A program made the translations under genes and the position numbers. The notes below the pieces were generated by a model. The model was given only the letters and a program-made list of their open reading frames with translations. It ran no database searches and was not told the DNA's origin. From Erwinia endophytica (GTDB lineage: Bacteria > Pseudomonadota > Gammaproteobacteria > Enterobacterales > Enterobacteriaceae), in contig NZ_RQVV01000061.1 in the NCBI RefSeq assembly GCF_009295515.1, positions 62,001 through 126,000 of the forward strand: a stretch of 64,000 nucleotides of DNA, in the 5' to 3' direction. Each line of letters starts with the position of its first letter. Position 1 is the first letter of the stretch. Below, one piece after another: positions 20,901-29,598 of this stretch.

Positions 20901-21352
20901 TTTTCCCAACGATTCAGCCATTCCGGACGGTAGACCAGATACTGGTCAAACAGGTCAGCTACGCGTGAAGCCAGTTGGAACAGTTTGCGCTGATCCTCAT
21001 CATCGGTAAGATAGTGTCGCAACGTGGTAAATTCATTGCGCGCCAACATCGTGGGCAGGATCGCCATCAATTTCCAGCTCATACTGGATTTGTTAAAAGC
21101 ACTTTCTTTGGGAATATCCGGCAAGACGCGGACAAACATGTCCCAGATAAAAGTAGCGGGCAGCGGGAAGACAATATTAGCAGCAATACCAAACTGTTCC
21201 GCCAGCGACATCTGCAACCACTGCGCCATCCCAGGACTTTGCACCAGTACCACTTCTGGCTGGAATGGATTGCACAGCGGCTGATTCTCAATTTGCCATG
21301 CTGCCAGCGATTTCAGCAAATCCAGCTGGTTTGAATGGTAAACGGTAAACAT
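17966..21352 (-). CDS. recC: RecBCD exonuclease gamma subunit RecC
   Basis: The protein is 1128 residues (E. coli 1122). It begins MFTVYHSNQL and contains the conserved ESAFNKSSMSWKL block. RecC is a catalytically dead helicase and nuclease fold that splits the strands and recognises Chi. I chose the ATG at 21352, six bases after AAAGGAG; a GTG one codon upstream is the alternative. It is first in the recC-ptrA-recB-recD direction, with a 138-base gap before ptrA that probably holds a ptrA promoter. Confidence 0.97.
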   Translation of the reverse strand: MFTVYHSNQLDLLKSLAAWQIENQPLCNPFQPEVVLVQSPGMAQWLQMSLAEQFGIAANIVFPLPATFIWDMFVRVLPDIPKESAFNKSSMSWKLMAILPTMLARNEFTTLRHYLTDDEDQRKLFQLASRVADLFDQYLVYRPEWLNRWEKGQAVAELGEAQQWQAPLWSALVEYTRELGQPEWHRANLYTRFIAVLENSTERPANLPDRVFICGISALPPVYLQALQALGKHIDIHLLFTNPCRYYWGDIQDNRFLAKLQARRMRHYKDNRPIALFKSPDNASALFNTAGEQNLPNPLLASWGKLGRDNLYLLQGMELENEVFAFVDIEPSNLLKSLQHDLLELSDHAVLGMNPAEWETSRHKRVLDPADRSVSIHLCHSPQREVEVLQDRLLDLMVKDPELSPRDIIVMVADIDAYTPFIQAVFGNAPSERYLPFSISDRRASLAHPALQAFISLLRLPESRFTSEEVLALLEVPAIAARFSIDEEGLRRLRHWVGESGIRWGLDDDTLRDLGLPPTGQHTWQFGLTRMLLGYAMSSEAGHWQGILPYDESSGLIAELAGNLAGLLMRLRRWRERLMAPRRLESWLPLCRELLNDFFDGDADTEAALALIESQWQQAINYGMQACYQQTIPLSLLRDELAARLDQERMSQRFLAGSVNFCTLMPMRSIPFKVVCLLGMNDGVYPRTLPPLGFDLMSQQPKTGDRSRRDDDRYLFLEALISAQQQLYISYIGRTIQDNAERFPSVLVSELVEYISQSFCLPDDRDLDVDSSAAAVEKHLHHLHSRMPFAAENFSSQAEYQSYAAEWLPAANGSGVPHPPFVLPLPEVEITELSVEQLMRFWRHPVRAFFNQRLGVNFQLSDPELPDAEPFSLDNLSRYQLNVQLLNTLIDEHPAELLYDRQRAAGNLPYGAWGELFWQDQLTDMTALACQVREQRKESGNWEINLQVGGLQLSGWLTQVQNDGLLRWRPGLLNFSDGLALWLEHLVYCLSGGTGESRMLGRKESQWCFPPLPSAQAGEWLERYIAGYRQGMCAPLLLLPRSGGAWLEASYDDKSRMVFHDDATQAKARIKLLQAWQGNVQMEGEGSDPYLARLFRSLDESTVEMITAHAQVWLLPLLQMNDMKTDVL

Positions 21353-21443
21353 CACTGCTCCTTTATCCGGGGATAGTCATCTGCGCGGACACTGTAACCC
21401 GTCCGGCGACTGTTGCAAAACATCTGACTCGCAGAATCAAACG

Positions 21444-21752
21444 TCAGTCAGTTACAGCCTGGCATTGCAAACGGCTCAGTTCGGCTTTGCGTCCCAATGG
21501 GCTGGTCACCGTCACCTGCAGCAACGTACAACCTGTCGGGCCAGGCTGACGGATCAGAGAAGACTGCCAGCCGATGGCCTGATAACCTTCAAAACGTAGC
21601 CATGCCATTTGCCACGCCTCACGTTGCTGCATCTGTTGTTGAGCCCCCGTTGCCAGCGCTAACTGATAGTGCATCAACGCGGTGAAACTGAGGGAAAATA
21701 GCAGTAACGCTATCAGCGTCTCTGGCAGGCTGAACCCCTCTTTCTCAGTCAT
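21444..21752 (-). CDS. ppdC: Prepilin-type protein PpdC
   Basis: The protein is 102 residues, starting MTEKEGFSLPETLIALLLFS, a type IV prepilin leader and hydrophobic helix. The processing site is G/FSLPE, where the proline before E5 is less common than TLLE but occurs in this family. The start at 21752 lies within the end of ygdB (8-base overlap). Longer in-frame starts add non-homologous residues. It is the last of four minor pseudopilin genes between recC and thyA, matching E. coli ppdA-ppdB-ygdB-ppdC, whose products prime pilus or pseudopilus assembly. Confidence 0.88.
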   Translation of the reverse strand: MTEKEGFSLPETLIALLLFSLSFTALMHYQLALATGAQQQMQQREAWQMAWLRFEGYQAIGWQSSLIRQPGPTGCTLLQVTVTSPLGRKAELSRLQCQAVTD

Positions 21753-22164
21753 CTGTCCAACATCTCTCTTCCGGCAGAGGACAATAGTCGAGCCAGCCAT
21801 GCGCGATTTTACTCAGACGACCAGCAGTACGACGTTCCATCCACTGATAAAACGCAATCGTGCCTGCGCCACTGTCCCCTCGTAACAATGCGGGACGTTG
21901 TGCCTGTTCCAGCAAGCAAGCCCGCCACGCTGGTGAGAATACGGTTTTGCACCGCCAGCCCATCTGCAATGCCCATGACTGGCGCTCTCCCCAGGCCAGT
22001 GCAGACCAGGCGTCACTGGACTGCTGAAAATAAAGGCGCTCATCAACCACCAGACTCAGCGAATCATCCAGTTGTCGCCGGGTGGCATTAAGCAACGCAG
22101 CCGAGAGCAATAAAAGGATTATCACCATAATCATTGCCCCGCTGCCCTGCTCACTGTCGGTCAT
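21745..22164 (-). CDS. ygdB: DUF2509 pseudopilin-cluster protein YgdB
   Basis: The protein is 139 residues, with an N-terminal hydrophobic helix (AMIMVIILLLLSAALL, residues 10-25) preceded by QGSG. It resembles a PulK/GspK-type minor pilin start without the usual FTLLE. Four cysteines in the C-terminal half (for example WRCKTVFSPAWRACLLE) could form disulfides. It overlaps ppdB by four bases and ppdC by eight. Its family, YgdB/DUF2509, always sits in this cluster. The function is inferred from context. Confidence 0.85.
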   Translation of the reverse strand: MTDSEQGSGAMIMVIILLLLSAALLNATRRQLDDSLSLVVDERLYFQQSSDAWSALAWGERQSWALQMGWRCKTVFSPAWRACLLEQAQRPALLRGDSGAGTIAFYQWMERRTAGRLSKIAHGWLDYCPLPEERCWTDD

Positions 22165-22706
22165 AAATTCATCGCCGTTACCCAGCTTTCCAGCGTCAGA
22201 GGCTGTTGGGGGAACGCCCGGGCATAGCCGCTCAATCTGAGCCGCACCTGTCCATCGGTTTTCACTACGTTAAATTCCGTTATCATCACGGTGGCCGGAT
22301 CGTTGAGCTTTTCCCAACCGCCCTCCTTACAGCTATCCACCCCCCGCTGAGCTTCAAGATTCCCCTCTCGCAGGCGAAAACCGTAGAAATCGCTGTGTTC
22401 ATTTTCCACACGATCCCATTTACCATTACTGTTTTCATCCCAACGTAACAGCAGACACTCTCCCCGCGAGCCGCCGATGGTCAGCCCTGCGCCCGCACAT
22501 TCGCCTGAGCAGTAACCCGCCCGCCGCACCGCTTTCTCCAGTGTTCCCATCATCAGTCTCAATTCCTCGTGCAGTTGCAACGCCATTAATGTGCGCAGGT
22601 TAGCAACCTGTAGCAGGGGCAAAAAACGGGCCACACCAATCATCAGCACTCCGCTAATCGCCAGCGCAATCAGCATTTCCAGCAGGGTGAAGCCAGCCTG
22701 TCTCAT
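22161..22706 (-). CDS. ppdB: Prepilin-type protein PpdB
   Basis: The protein is 181 residues from the ATG at 22706, beginning MRQAGFTLLEMLIALAISG. This is a canonical prepilin leader with G/F cleavage and Glu at mature position 5. AGGA lies nine bases upstream of this ATG, and ATGA overlaps the ppdA stop; another ATG two codons earlier is too close to the ribosome site. A Cys-containing C-terminal domain follows (YCSGECAGAG). It is a minor pseudopilin (GspJ/PilW-like) that is probably processed by a prepilin peptidase encoded elsewhere. Confidence 0.88.
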   Translation of the reverse strand: MRQAGFTLLEMLIALAISGVLMIGVARFLPLLQVANLRTLMALQLHEELRLMMGTLEKAVRRAGYCSGECAGAGLTIGGSRGECLLLRWDENSNGKWDRVENEHSDFYGFRLREGNLEAQRGVDSCKEGGWEKLNDPATVMITEFNVVKTDGQVRLRLSGYARAFPQQPLTLESWVTAMNL

Positions 22707-23149
22707 GGACATGAATCCTGACAGATGCGTACTCTGGCGCGAGACGACACGATGATATGACGCTCTCCTGCTGCGTTGGCTATCACTATCCGCCCTGGTT
22801 TCGCTACGTTACGCCGACCATAAAAGCCCATTCCTTCCGTCAGAGAACGCAGCGTCACCTCCGGCCACGGTGTGACAAACACCCAGCGCTGTCGCTGGCA
22901 GGCCTGCGGTGGCCCACTGCCTACACACCCGTTCCTCCCGCTGCGTTGCCACAACAGCCGTTGTTGATTATGCCAGTTTGCGTCATTACGCAATCGCAGG
23001 AGAAAATGCTGAAGCTGGCGTGCGCTGGTACTCAGCCGTTGCAGCTGTTGCCAGTGCTGCCAGCCGCCGATGGAGCCCAGCGTCAGCGTAGTGGCAATCA
23101 TCATCACCACCAGCAACTCCAGTAAGGTAAACCCGTGCTTATTGTTCAT
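22703..23149 (-). CDS. ppdA: Prepilin-type protein PpdA
   Basis: The protein is 148 residues, beginning MNNKHGFTLLELLVVMMIAT, a type IV prepilin leader with cleavage after Gly6. The rest resembles GspH/FimT minor pilins, with cysteines at CVGSGPPQAC and CQDSC. It is the first gene of the four-gene pseudopilin operon, each member overlapping the next. The ribosome site is weak (GATGCGTCC before the ATG). Confidence 0.88.
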   Translation of the reverse strand: MNNKHGFTLLELLVVMMIATTLTLGSIGGWQHWQQLQRLSTSARQLQHFLLRLRNDANWHNQQRLLWQRSGRNGCVGSGPPQACQRQRWVFVTPWPEVTLRSLTEGMGFYGRRNVAKPGRIVIANAAGERHIIVSSRARVRICQDSCP

Positions 23150-23516
23150 GGACGCATCATTGTCTTTAGTCGTCAGACTGTCCAGCGCTGAAGCCCTCCC
23201 CTGCGAGCCGCCGTCAGCACACTATCTGTATAGTGATTTTCAGGTGCAAAATATTGCGGGATGCGTGGCAAAATAGCCATGATGTTGCCTGTTATGCTGG
23301 CAAATGCACTCTCTGCGGGCAACACTGCACATGATTGATCTGCTTTCCGTGCATTAAAGACAGTTGCGAGAAGTATCGTCACAGTGGGAAAGGCTGTCAC
23401 TCCGGTATTTCGCTAACGAAAACCAATCTGGCACAGCTTCTGCATTGTCCCAAAAACAGTCTGTACGGAGACTGCCGCCCGGGCGGGAACGATAAAAATG
23501 TTAAACAGGGTTGGTT
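23150..23516. other. Intergenic region between ppdA and ddpX
   Basis: These 367 bases must hold the divergent promoters of ppdA and ddpX. A possible minus-strand open frame of 75 codons crosses it but has no ribosome site or recognisable family. I see no repeat, RNA or terminator. CCGCCCGGGCGGG at 23475-23487 is a short perfect palindrome 30 bases before ddpX and could be an operator. Confidence 0.4.
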
Positions 23517-24080
23517 ATGACAAATGAATGTAAACTGGTTGATTTGGCACAGGCTTTTCCACTGTTAGCTATCGATATGAAATACGCCACCGCAGATAAT
23601 ATCTGTGGGCGGCCCATTTACTGTGAAGATCGCTGTCTGCTGCATCCTGATGCCGCCGCGGCACTGGAGAAAAGTATCCATATCGCCGAACTGGCGGGTT
23701 ATCGTCTGCTGGTTTATGACGCCTACCGCCCTCAGCAGGCACAGCATCATTTGTGGCAAGCCTGTCCTGATCCCGCCTACGTGGTTGAGGTGTCACAAGG
23801 CTCGAATCATAGTCGCGGTACTGCGATTGATGTCACGCTGATCGACAACGAGGGGCGGGTGTTGGATATGGGGGCGGGCTTTGATGAAATGCATCCACGT
23901 TCTCAGCCATATTATCCCGGGCTGTCACACGAAACGCACCGTAACCGGCTGTTGTTGAATGCCATTATGTTTGGCGGCGGCTTTACCGGCATTGCCACCG
24001 AGTGGTGGCATTTTGAGCTGACGGATTCCCTTCATTATCCCCTGCTGACGGATCGCTTTGCGTGTTATCCACTAACCTGA
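23517..24080 (+). CDS. ddpX: D-alanyl-D-alanine dipeptidase, VanX/DdpX family
   Basis: The protein is 187 residues with no signal peptide, so it is cytoplasmic. All VanX-type active-site residues are visible: Arg71 (DAYRPQQ), zinc ligands His98 and Asp105 in SNHSRGTAIDV, catalytic Glu162 and ligand His165 in EWWHFE. It hydrolyses D-Ala-D-Ala to D-Ala. In E. coli the homologue is induced in stationary phase to feed on wall dipeptide, with a ddpABCDF importer alongside. No such importer is here. The gene stands alone between ppdA and thyA, where E. coli has none. The ATG at 23517 follows CAGGG. Confidence 0.93.
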   Translation: MTNECKLVDLAQAFPLLAIDMKYATADNICGRPIYCEDRCLLHPDAAAALEKSIHIAELAGYRLLVYDAYRPQQAQHHLWQACPDPAYVVEVSQGSNHSRGTAIDVTLIDNEGRVLDMGAGFDEMHPRSQPYYPGLSHETHRNRLLLNAIMFGGGFTGIATEWWHFELTDSLHYPLLTDRFACYPLT

Positions 24081-24109
24081 ACGTCTGCGTTAATATCAGG
24101 AGCGCTACC

Positions 24110-24196
24110 ATGACGCCAACGCCCTCTGCTTTTTCGTTATCCCCAAAGGCGCTACTGGCTGCGACGGTTGCTGGATTCAGTACCATGCGTGAATAA
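24110..24196 (+). pseudogene. 28-codon ORF with ribosome site, possible stub of a lost gene
   Basis: An ATG at 24110 is preceded by AGGAG at 24098-24102, a good distance, and starts 29 bases after the ddpX stop in the same direction. The frame gives 28 residues ending in a hydrophobic run (ALLAATVAGF) and then stops. This looks like the N-terminus and first membrane helix of a gene that followed ddpX and was truncated, for example a transporter. The rest is gone, because the next 75 bases lead directly into the thyA 3' end. It could also be a real small membrane peptide. I do not recognise the family. Confidence 0.35.
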
Positions 24197-24270
24197 GTCG
24201 TTTGCCAGGTAAGTGGAATATATGCACAGTGAGATAATTAAGGAGCAGTGAAACCGCTCCTCTACACACG

Positions 24271-25065
24271 TCAGATAGCCACAGGTGCTTTAATCGCCGG
24301 ATGTGGATCATACCCTTCGATTTCAAAATCTTCGAAGCGATAGTCGAACAACGAGGCAGGCTTACGCTTAATCACCAACTGTGGCAATGCCCGCGGCTCA
24401 CGGGTCAGTTGCAACCGGGTCTGCTCCAGATGATTGCTGTACAAGTGGGTATCCCCCCCGGTCCAGACAAAATCACCCACTTCCAGGTTGCACTGCTGCG
24501 CCACCATATGCAGCAACAAAGCATAACTGGCGATATTGAACGGTAGCCCCAGGAAAATATCACATGAACGCTGATAAAGCTGACAGGAGAGCTTGCCCTT
24601 CGCGACATAAAACTGGAAAAACGCATGGCATGGTGCCAGCGCCATTTCATCCAGCTCCCCCACGTTCCAGGCTGAAACAATGATCCGACGCGAATCCGGG
24701 TCGCTTTTCAACTGTTGCAGCACCTTGCTTAACTGGTCAATCTGGCGACCATCAGCTGCACACCAACTGCGCCATTGTTTACCGTATACGGGGCCCAGAT
24801 CGCCGTTTTCATCAGCCCACTCATCCCAAATAGTCACCTTGTTATCCTGCAAATAACCGGTATTGGTGTCGCCATTAAGGAACCACAGCAGTTCATGAAT
24901 AATCGAACGCAGATGACATTTCTTAGTGGTGACCAGTGGAAAACCATCCTGTAAGTTGAAACGCATCTGATGGCCAAAAATCGACAACGTGCCAGTGCCG
25001 GTACGGTCATCTTTCGGCGTGCCCTCAGTGAGCACTTTTTGCATTAACGCCAGATACTGTTTCAT
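24271..25065 (-). CDS. thyA: Thymidylate synthase
   Basis: The protein is 264 residues from the ATG at 25065, exactly the E. coli length, with the catalytic Cys146 in LAPCHAFFQ. Conserved folate and dUMP motifs are present ([24 protein letters not shown]). It converts dUMP to dTMP using methylene-tetrahydrofolate. The ATG overlaps the lgt TGA as ATGA, which rules out the longer in-frame start inside lgt and implies coupling with lgt, as in E. coli. Confidence 0.97.
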   Translation of the reverse strand: MKQYLALMQKVLTEGTPKDDRTGTGTLSIFGHQMRFNLQDGFPLVTTKKCHLRSIIHELLWFLNGDTNTGYLQDNKVTIWDEWADENGDLGPVYGKQWRSWCAADGRQIDQLSKVLQQLKSDPDSRRIIVSAWNVGELDEMALAPCHAFFQFYVAKGKLSCQLYQRSCDIFLGLPFNIASYALLLHMVAQQCNLEVGDFVWTGGDTHLYSNHLEQTRLQLTREPRALPQLVIKRKPASLFDYRFEDFEIEGYDPHPAIKAPVAI

Positions 25066-25943
25066 TTTTCCCCACGAAGTTGCGATGCGCCGCGACGGCG
25101 ATAAGCCCAAATCATCATCACAATACCGGCGAAAATCATCGGTGTGGAGAGGATCTGTCCCATACTGATGCTGTTATCGAACAAACCCAGTTGGGCATCC
25201 GGCTGACGAAAGAATTCCACGACGAAGCGGAACGTGCCATAGCCAATCAGGAACAGTCCTGAGACTGCGCCCATCGGACGATCTTTACGGATAAAGACAT
25301 TCAGAATGATAAACAGTACCACGCCCTCCAGCAGCAATTCATAGATCTGCGAAGGGTGACGCGGCAGGACGCCATACGTTGCCAGCAATGACTGCCACTC
25401 AGGATGGGAGGCCGCCAGCACGACATCTTCGCTGCGGGATCCCGGGAACAACATGGCCCACGGCAAATCTGGCGCGACGCGGCCCCACAACTCGCCATTG
25501 ATAAAGTTACCCAAACGCCCCGCGCCCAGACCAAACGGAATTAACGGCGCGATAAAATCAGCAACCTGGAAGAAATTACGTTGGGTTCGGCGGGCAAACC
25601 ACAGCATTACGCAGATAACCCCGATTAAACCACCGTGGAATGACATACCGCCATCCCAGACCTTAAACAGATACAGCGGGTTATCGAGAAACAACGGCAA
25701 GTTATAAAACAGCACATAACCAATACGTCCGCCAAGAAACACCCCGAGGAATCCCGCATAAAGCAGGTTTTCCACTTCTTCTTTTTTCCAGCCGCTACCT
25801 GGCTGGTTGGCCCGGCGCACCGCCAGCCACATCGCGAAAATAAACCCCACCAGATACATCAAACCATACCAGTGCAGGGAGATCGGTCCGATGGAGAAAA
25901 TCACCGGATCAAATTGAGGGAAAGCCAGGTAGCCGTTAGTCAT
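25062..25943 (-). CDS. lgt: Prolipoprotein diacylglyceryl transferase
   Basis: The protein is 293 residues, an inner-membrane protein with about seven membrane segments. The Lgt signature [16 protein letters not shown] lies in the middle, and the essential His of FHGGLIG and Tyr of HWYGLMYL are present. It transfers diacylglycerol to the lipobox cysteine of prolipoproteins, the first step in maturing all the lipoproteins in this window (MltA, YgdI, YgdR, outer-membrane factors). It is upstream of and overlaps thyA. Confidence 0.97.
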   Translation of the reverse strand: MTNGYLAFPQFDPVIFSIGPISLHWYGLMYLVGFIFAMWLAVRRANQPGSGWKKEEVENLLYAGFLGVFLGGRIGYVLFYNLPLFLDNPLYLFKVWDGGMSFHGGLIGVICVMLWFARRTQRNFFQVADFIAPLIPFGLGAGRLGNFINGELWGRVAPDLPWAMLFPGSRSEDVVLAASHPEWQSLLATYGVLPRHPSQIYELLLEGVVLFIILNVFIRKDRPMGAVSGLFLIGYGTFRFVVEFFRQPDAQLGLFDNSISMGQILSTPMIFAGIVMMIWAYRRRGASQLRGEK

Positions 25944-26127
25944 CTTTCACCATTTGTAGAGTCTGCCCTGGACGGCAGACGGCAGAAATGTATCAATCAG
26001 TCCGCGCGCCTACGCGCAACGCTGCATTTAAGGCGCGCATGATAGCACAGCCCAAATTCAACGACCCGGCGGAACTGTAAACTTTCTTAAGCCGCTGAGA
26101 ATCGGCACAAATAACGACAGGGAAAAC

Positions 26128-28374
26128 TCAACGTCCCCCCCGAATCAAGCCGCCCAACCCCCGGCGTTCCATAAAAGCAGCCACCAGATGACGGACCTCT
26201 GCCGCCATCTGCGCCCGCAAAACGGTCTCAGTCAATTTGCACGCCTCCTGATAGTCGATGTGCTGCAACAGATATTTCACTCGCGCCACATTACGACCAT
26301 TCATGCTCAGATGGTGATATCCCAGACCAATGAGCAGCACGACACCCGCCGGGTCACCCGCCATCTCACCACACAGGCATAGTTCAATACCGGCCTGTTT
26401 CGCCTCTTCTGCGATGGTATTCAGCGCCCGGAGCATTGCCGGATGCAGACTGTCGTACAAACTGGCAACCCGCGTGTTATTACGATCAACCGCCAACAAA
26501 TACTGAGTCAGATCGTTAGTACCTACCGAGATGAATGTCACCCGACCCGCCAGATGCCCAATCATAAAGATCATTGAAGGCACTTCAATCATCACCCCTA
26601 TGCGCGGTTTGGGGATCGGATACCCCAACATCTCTTCAACTTCAAGTGCAGCGCGATCGATCAAACGAATAGCTTCATCGATCTCATCAATACTGGTAAT
26701 CATCGGCAACAGAATACTGAGATTACCGCTGGCGACGTTGGCCCGTAGCATCGCTCTCACCTGTATCAGGAAGATCTCCGGCTGGTCGAGTGTTAAGCGA
26801 ATACCGCGCCAGCCCAGGCAAGGATTTTCTTCACTGATCGGCATATAAGGCAGTTGCTTGTCAGCGCCAACATCCAGTGTACGCAGGGTTACGGGTTTGC
26901 CCAGAAACAACTGCAACATCCCCTGGTACTGAGCCACCTGCTCCTCTTCTGAAGGGAATCCATTTTGCAACATGAAGGGAATTTCGGTACGGTACAGGCC
27001 TACGCCATCCACTGCGTTCCCCAATGCTTTTTCATGCTCAGCGCTCAGGCCCGCATTTAACATCACCTTTACCGACTCGCCGCTTTTCAGCGCTGCCGGG
27101 CATTCAACCACGTCTTCCGCCAGCTTGCTCAGCTCATTCTCTTCACTGATCAACCGCTGATATTCCTGTACCAACACCGGGTCAGGATCCACCAACAGTT
27201 CGCCACGATAACCATCAACGATCAGCAATCTGCCATTCAACAATTCAGGCTGGATATCCGCCCCCATCACGGTTGGGATCCCCAGAGCACGCACCATGAT
27301 CGCCGCGTGGGAGTTGGCGGCGCCATCCCTGACCACTACGCCGACCAGGCGATCATGCGGTAACTCAGCCAGGGTGGTCGCCGTCAGTTCATCCGCCACC
27401 AGCACAAAGCGCTCGGGCCAGGCGTTGGTCCCCTGCTTCGTATCATCAAGGTGGAACAGCAGACGCTGTCCGAGCACGCGCAGATCACCAGCCCGCTCAC
27501 GCAGGTAGCTGTCCTGCAGATTGGCAAATTGTGCCGCGAATTTTTCAATGACCTTTTTGACCGCCCACTCGGCAACCGATCCGCTATCGATCTCAGCATG
27601 AAGATCTTTCTTCAGACGGTTATCACTCAACAAATGGGAATAGAGATCGAAGATCGCCGCGCTTTCCTTATTGATACTGGCGGTAAATCGCTTACTGTAG
27701 CGACGAAACTCACCGGAAGCCTCGTCCATTGCCAGCGAGAGTCGCTCCCGCTCACGTGTCGTATCCAGCGTTGATGCCGCGAAAACACTGTCCAGCGAAG
27801 GCTGAGTGCTATCGACCCAACCTGATGCAACAGCAACGCCTGGCGCCGCCGCCAGCGCGCGAACACGGGTCTGTCGATACTGACCGAACAGCGCATTGAG
27901 CTGTGACTGGGAAAGGAGAGTCGCCATCTGGGTGGCGAGTGTGACAAGGAATGACTCTTCGCTTTCGTCAAACTGACGATGGTCCCGTTGCTGCACAACC
28001 AGCACGCCAAGCAACTGACGACGGCTGATTATCGGTACCCCAAGGAAAGAGCGGAAATGCTCTTCTTTTACCGACGGAATGAACTTAAAACTGGGATGAC
28101 TCTGCGCATCCGCCAGGTTAATTGGCTCAGCCAGGCGCCCAACCAGCCCGACGATCCCTTCGTCGAAGGCCAGCGCGACAGTACGACCGCGCGGTTTTTT
28201 CAATCCGCGGGTCGCCATCAGGTAATAACAGCGGCGATCATGATCGGCAAGATAGACCGAACAGACTTCAGTATTCATCGCCAGGCAGATCTCACTGACC
28301 AGAATATCAAGTGCTTCGGTCAGCCTTGGTGCCCCGGCCACTTTTTCAACTATTTCGCGCAGCTGTGTGAGCAT
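26128..28374 (-). CDS. ptsP: Nitrogen-PTS enzyme I (EI-Ntr) with GAF domain
   Basis: The protein is 748 residues from the second of two adjacent ATGs, matching E. coli PtsP. A GAF sensor domain spans about 1-165, followed by the PEP-utiliser phosphohistidine domain (GAANSHAAIMVRALGIP, about 355) and the PEP-binding barrel (GTNDLTQYLLAVDR and CLCGEMAGDP). It starts the PEP to EI-Ntr to NPr to EIIA-Ntr phosphorelay that couples nitrogen state (glutamine sensed by GAF) to potassium and stress control. rppH is 12 bases upstream, so the two are one operon. Confidence 0.97.
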   Translation of the reverse strand: MLTQLREIVEKVAGAPRLTEALDILVSEICLAMNTEVCSVYLADHDRRCYYLMATRGLKKPRGRTVALAFDEGIVGLVGRLAEPINLADAQSHPSFKFIPSVKEEHFRSFLGVPIISRRQLLGVLVVQQRDHRQFDESEESFLVTLATQMATLLSQSQLNALFGQYRQTRVRALAAAPGVAVASGWVDSTQPSLDSVFAASTLDTTRERERLSLAMDEASGEFRRYSKRFTASINKESAAIFDLYSHLLSDNRLKKDLHAEIDSGSVAEWAVKKVIEKFAAQFANLQDSYLRERAGDLRVLGQRLLFHLDDTKQGTNAWPERFVLVADELTATTLAELPHDRLVGVVVRDGAANSHAAIMVRALGIPTVMGADIQPELLNGRLLIVDGYRGELLVDPDPVLVQEYQRLISEENELSKLAEDVVECPAALKSGESVKVMLNAGLSAEHEKALGNAVDGVGLYRTEIPFMLQNGFPSEEEQVAQYQGMLQLFLGKPVTLRTLDVGADKQLPYMPISEENPCLGWRGIRLTLDQPEIFLIQVRAMLRANVASGNLSILLPMITSIDEIDEAIRLIDRAALEVEEMLGYPIPKPRIGVMIEVPSMIFMIGHLAGRVTFISVGTNDLTQYLLAVDRNNTRVASLYDSLHPAMLRALNTIAEEAKQAGIELCLCGEMAGDPAGVVLLIGLGYHHLSMNGRNVARVKYLLQHIDYQEACKLTETVLRAQMAAEVRHLVAAFMERRGLGGLIRGGR

Positions 28375-28386
28375 CATCTATGTGGC

Positions 28387-28911
28387 TTAACCTCTCTTCC
28401 GTCGGTAGAGCGCATTTCGCTGTCCGGTATTCTCCTGCAGCGGCATCACCACACCAGCAAACTCCTTCATCACCCGGCGATAGACATCGCGCTTGAAGGA
28501 CACCACCTGGCGCACCGGATACCAAAAGCTGACCCAGCGCCAACCATCAAATTCCGGCGTGCCACTGGTTTGCATGTTGATATCCGCGTCATTGCACAAT
28601 AATTGCAGAAGAAACCACTTCTGTTTCTGTCCGATACAAACCGGCTTTGTATCCCAACGCACCAAACGTTTTGGCAACTTGTAGCGTAACCAGTTGCGGG
28701 TAGAGGCAAGAATACGCACATCCTTACGGTGCAAACCGACTTCCTCGAAAAGCTCTCGATACATCGCCTGTTCCGCCGTCTCCCCAGGATTGATCCCGCC
28801 CTGGGGAAACTGCCAGGAGTGTTGACCATAACGTCTGGCCCACAGCACCTGTCCCTGCCTGTTACAAATTACGATACCAACATTCGGGCGGTAGCCATCA
28901 TCATCGATCAC
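28387..28911 (-). CDS. rppH: RNA pyrophosphohydrolase RppH
   Basis: The protein is 174 residues with the Nudix box from Gly38 to Leu60 ([20 protein letters not shown], with metal-binding Glu53, Glu56 and Glu57). It removes pyrophosphate from 5'-triphosphate mRNAs and so triggers RNase E decay. The start is GTG (28911), and the product begins [10 protein letters not shown] as in E. coli; GAGGT is seven bases upstream. It leads the rppH-ptsP operon and is divergent from mutH. Confidence 0.96.
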   Translation of the reverse strand: MIDDDGYRPNVGIVICNRQGQVLWARRYGQHSWQFPQGGINPGETAEQAMYRELFEEVGLHRKDVRILASTRNWLRYKLPKRLVRWDTKPVCIGQKQKWFLLQLLCNDADINMQTSGTPEFDGWRWVSFWYPVRQVVSFKRDVYRRVMKEFAGVVMPLQENTGQRNALYRRKRG

Positions 28912-29065
28912 TGGACTACCTCAAACTAAAACTCGGATGTTCTGATTGTTTCATACTCCTTACAGGTGGTAAACCACTGCTTTACGCTGTCAGCCTGCCG
29001 TAAATACGGGATAACTTGTATTGGTACACAAAGTTATGAACAGAACCCCCCGTTTTTAGCCGATC

Positions 29066-29547
29066 TTATTCACGTTTTCTGTGGATAGCTTTGTGTAGAA
29101 CTCTGTTAACCCATGGGGAAAACTTTCTGACCTCCAGTAACACTGGCTCTAATAAATTTCATTAAACATCTGTTTATATTGTTATTTATCTGGATAACCT
29201 CTCATTATTCACCCTTTTTATAGTGTGTTCGCATCGTAGCGATCCCTGCCTGGCGAAAGATCGAGCACAGAGACATTTATCCACAGGTTATGCCGCTATA
29301 CTGAACACGGAAACGCTAAAAAAGGCAAAAATCCCCCACGTCAAGGCTGTAAATCGAAACAGTATGATCATAAAAATCAAGTTATCCCATTTTTCTGTGG
29401 ATAACAGGGGGGAAGATCCTGTTCATTGTCAGTGGCAACTCAGGCATAACCTTCTAGCATTCATAAAATAAGCCAGAGTGTTTGGATAAAAAAACATGAT
29501 TTATCATGCTATTATTTCACTTTTGCACCGTATCCAACCGTGGATAA
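29066..29547. other. DnaA-box cluster in the rppH-mutH spacer, DARS2-like
   Basis: The gene-free stretch 28912-29598 contains two perfect DnaA boxes (TTATCCACA at 29277-29285 on plus; the same at 29396-29404 on minus). Six single-mismatch R-boxes accompany them: 29066-29074, 29080-29088, 29189-29197, 29205-29213, 29481-29489 and 29539-29547. Five GATC sites lie at 29062, 29241, 29259, 29366 and 29415. In E. coli the mutH-ygdP(rppH) spacer is DARS2, a site that, with IHF and Fis, regenerates ATP-DnaA from ADP-DnaA. The same position and box content make this its homologue. I could not locate convincing IHF or Fis sites by eye. Confidence 0.82.
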
Positions 29548-29598
29548 CGGACAGCAAAAAAGAACGATGCTTTTTTGAACGACAACAGAGAGTTATCC

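Noticed and set aside
23173-23400. 75-codon minus-strand frame upstream of ppdA
   Set aside because: No ribosome site, no recognisable family, and it covers the region that must contain the ppdA and ddpX promoters.
24097-24270. Full transporter gene after ddpX
   Set aside because: Only 28 codons remain before a stop, and the thyA coding end follows within 75 bases.
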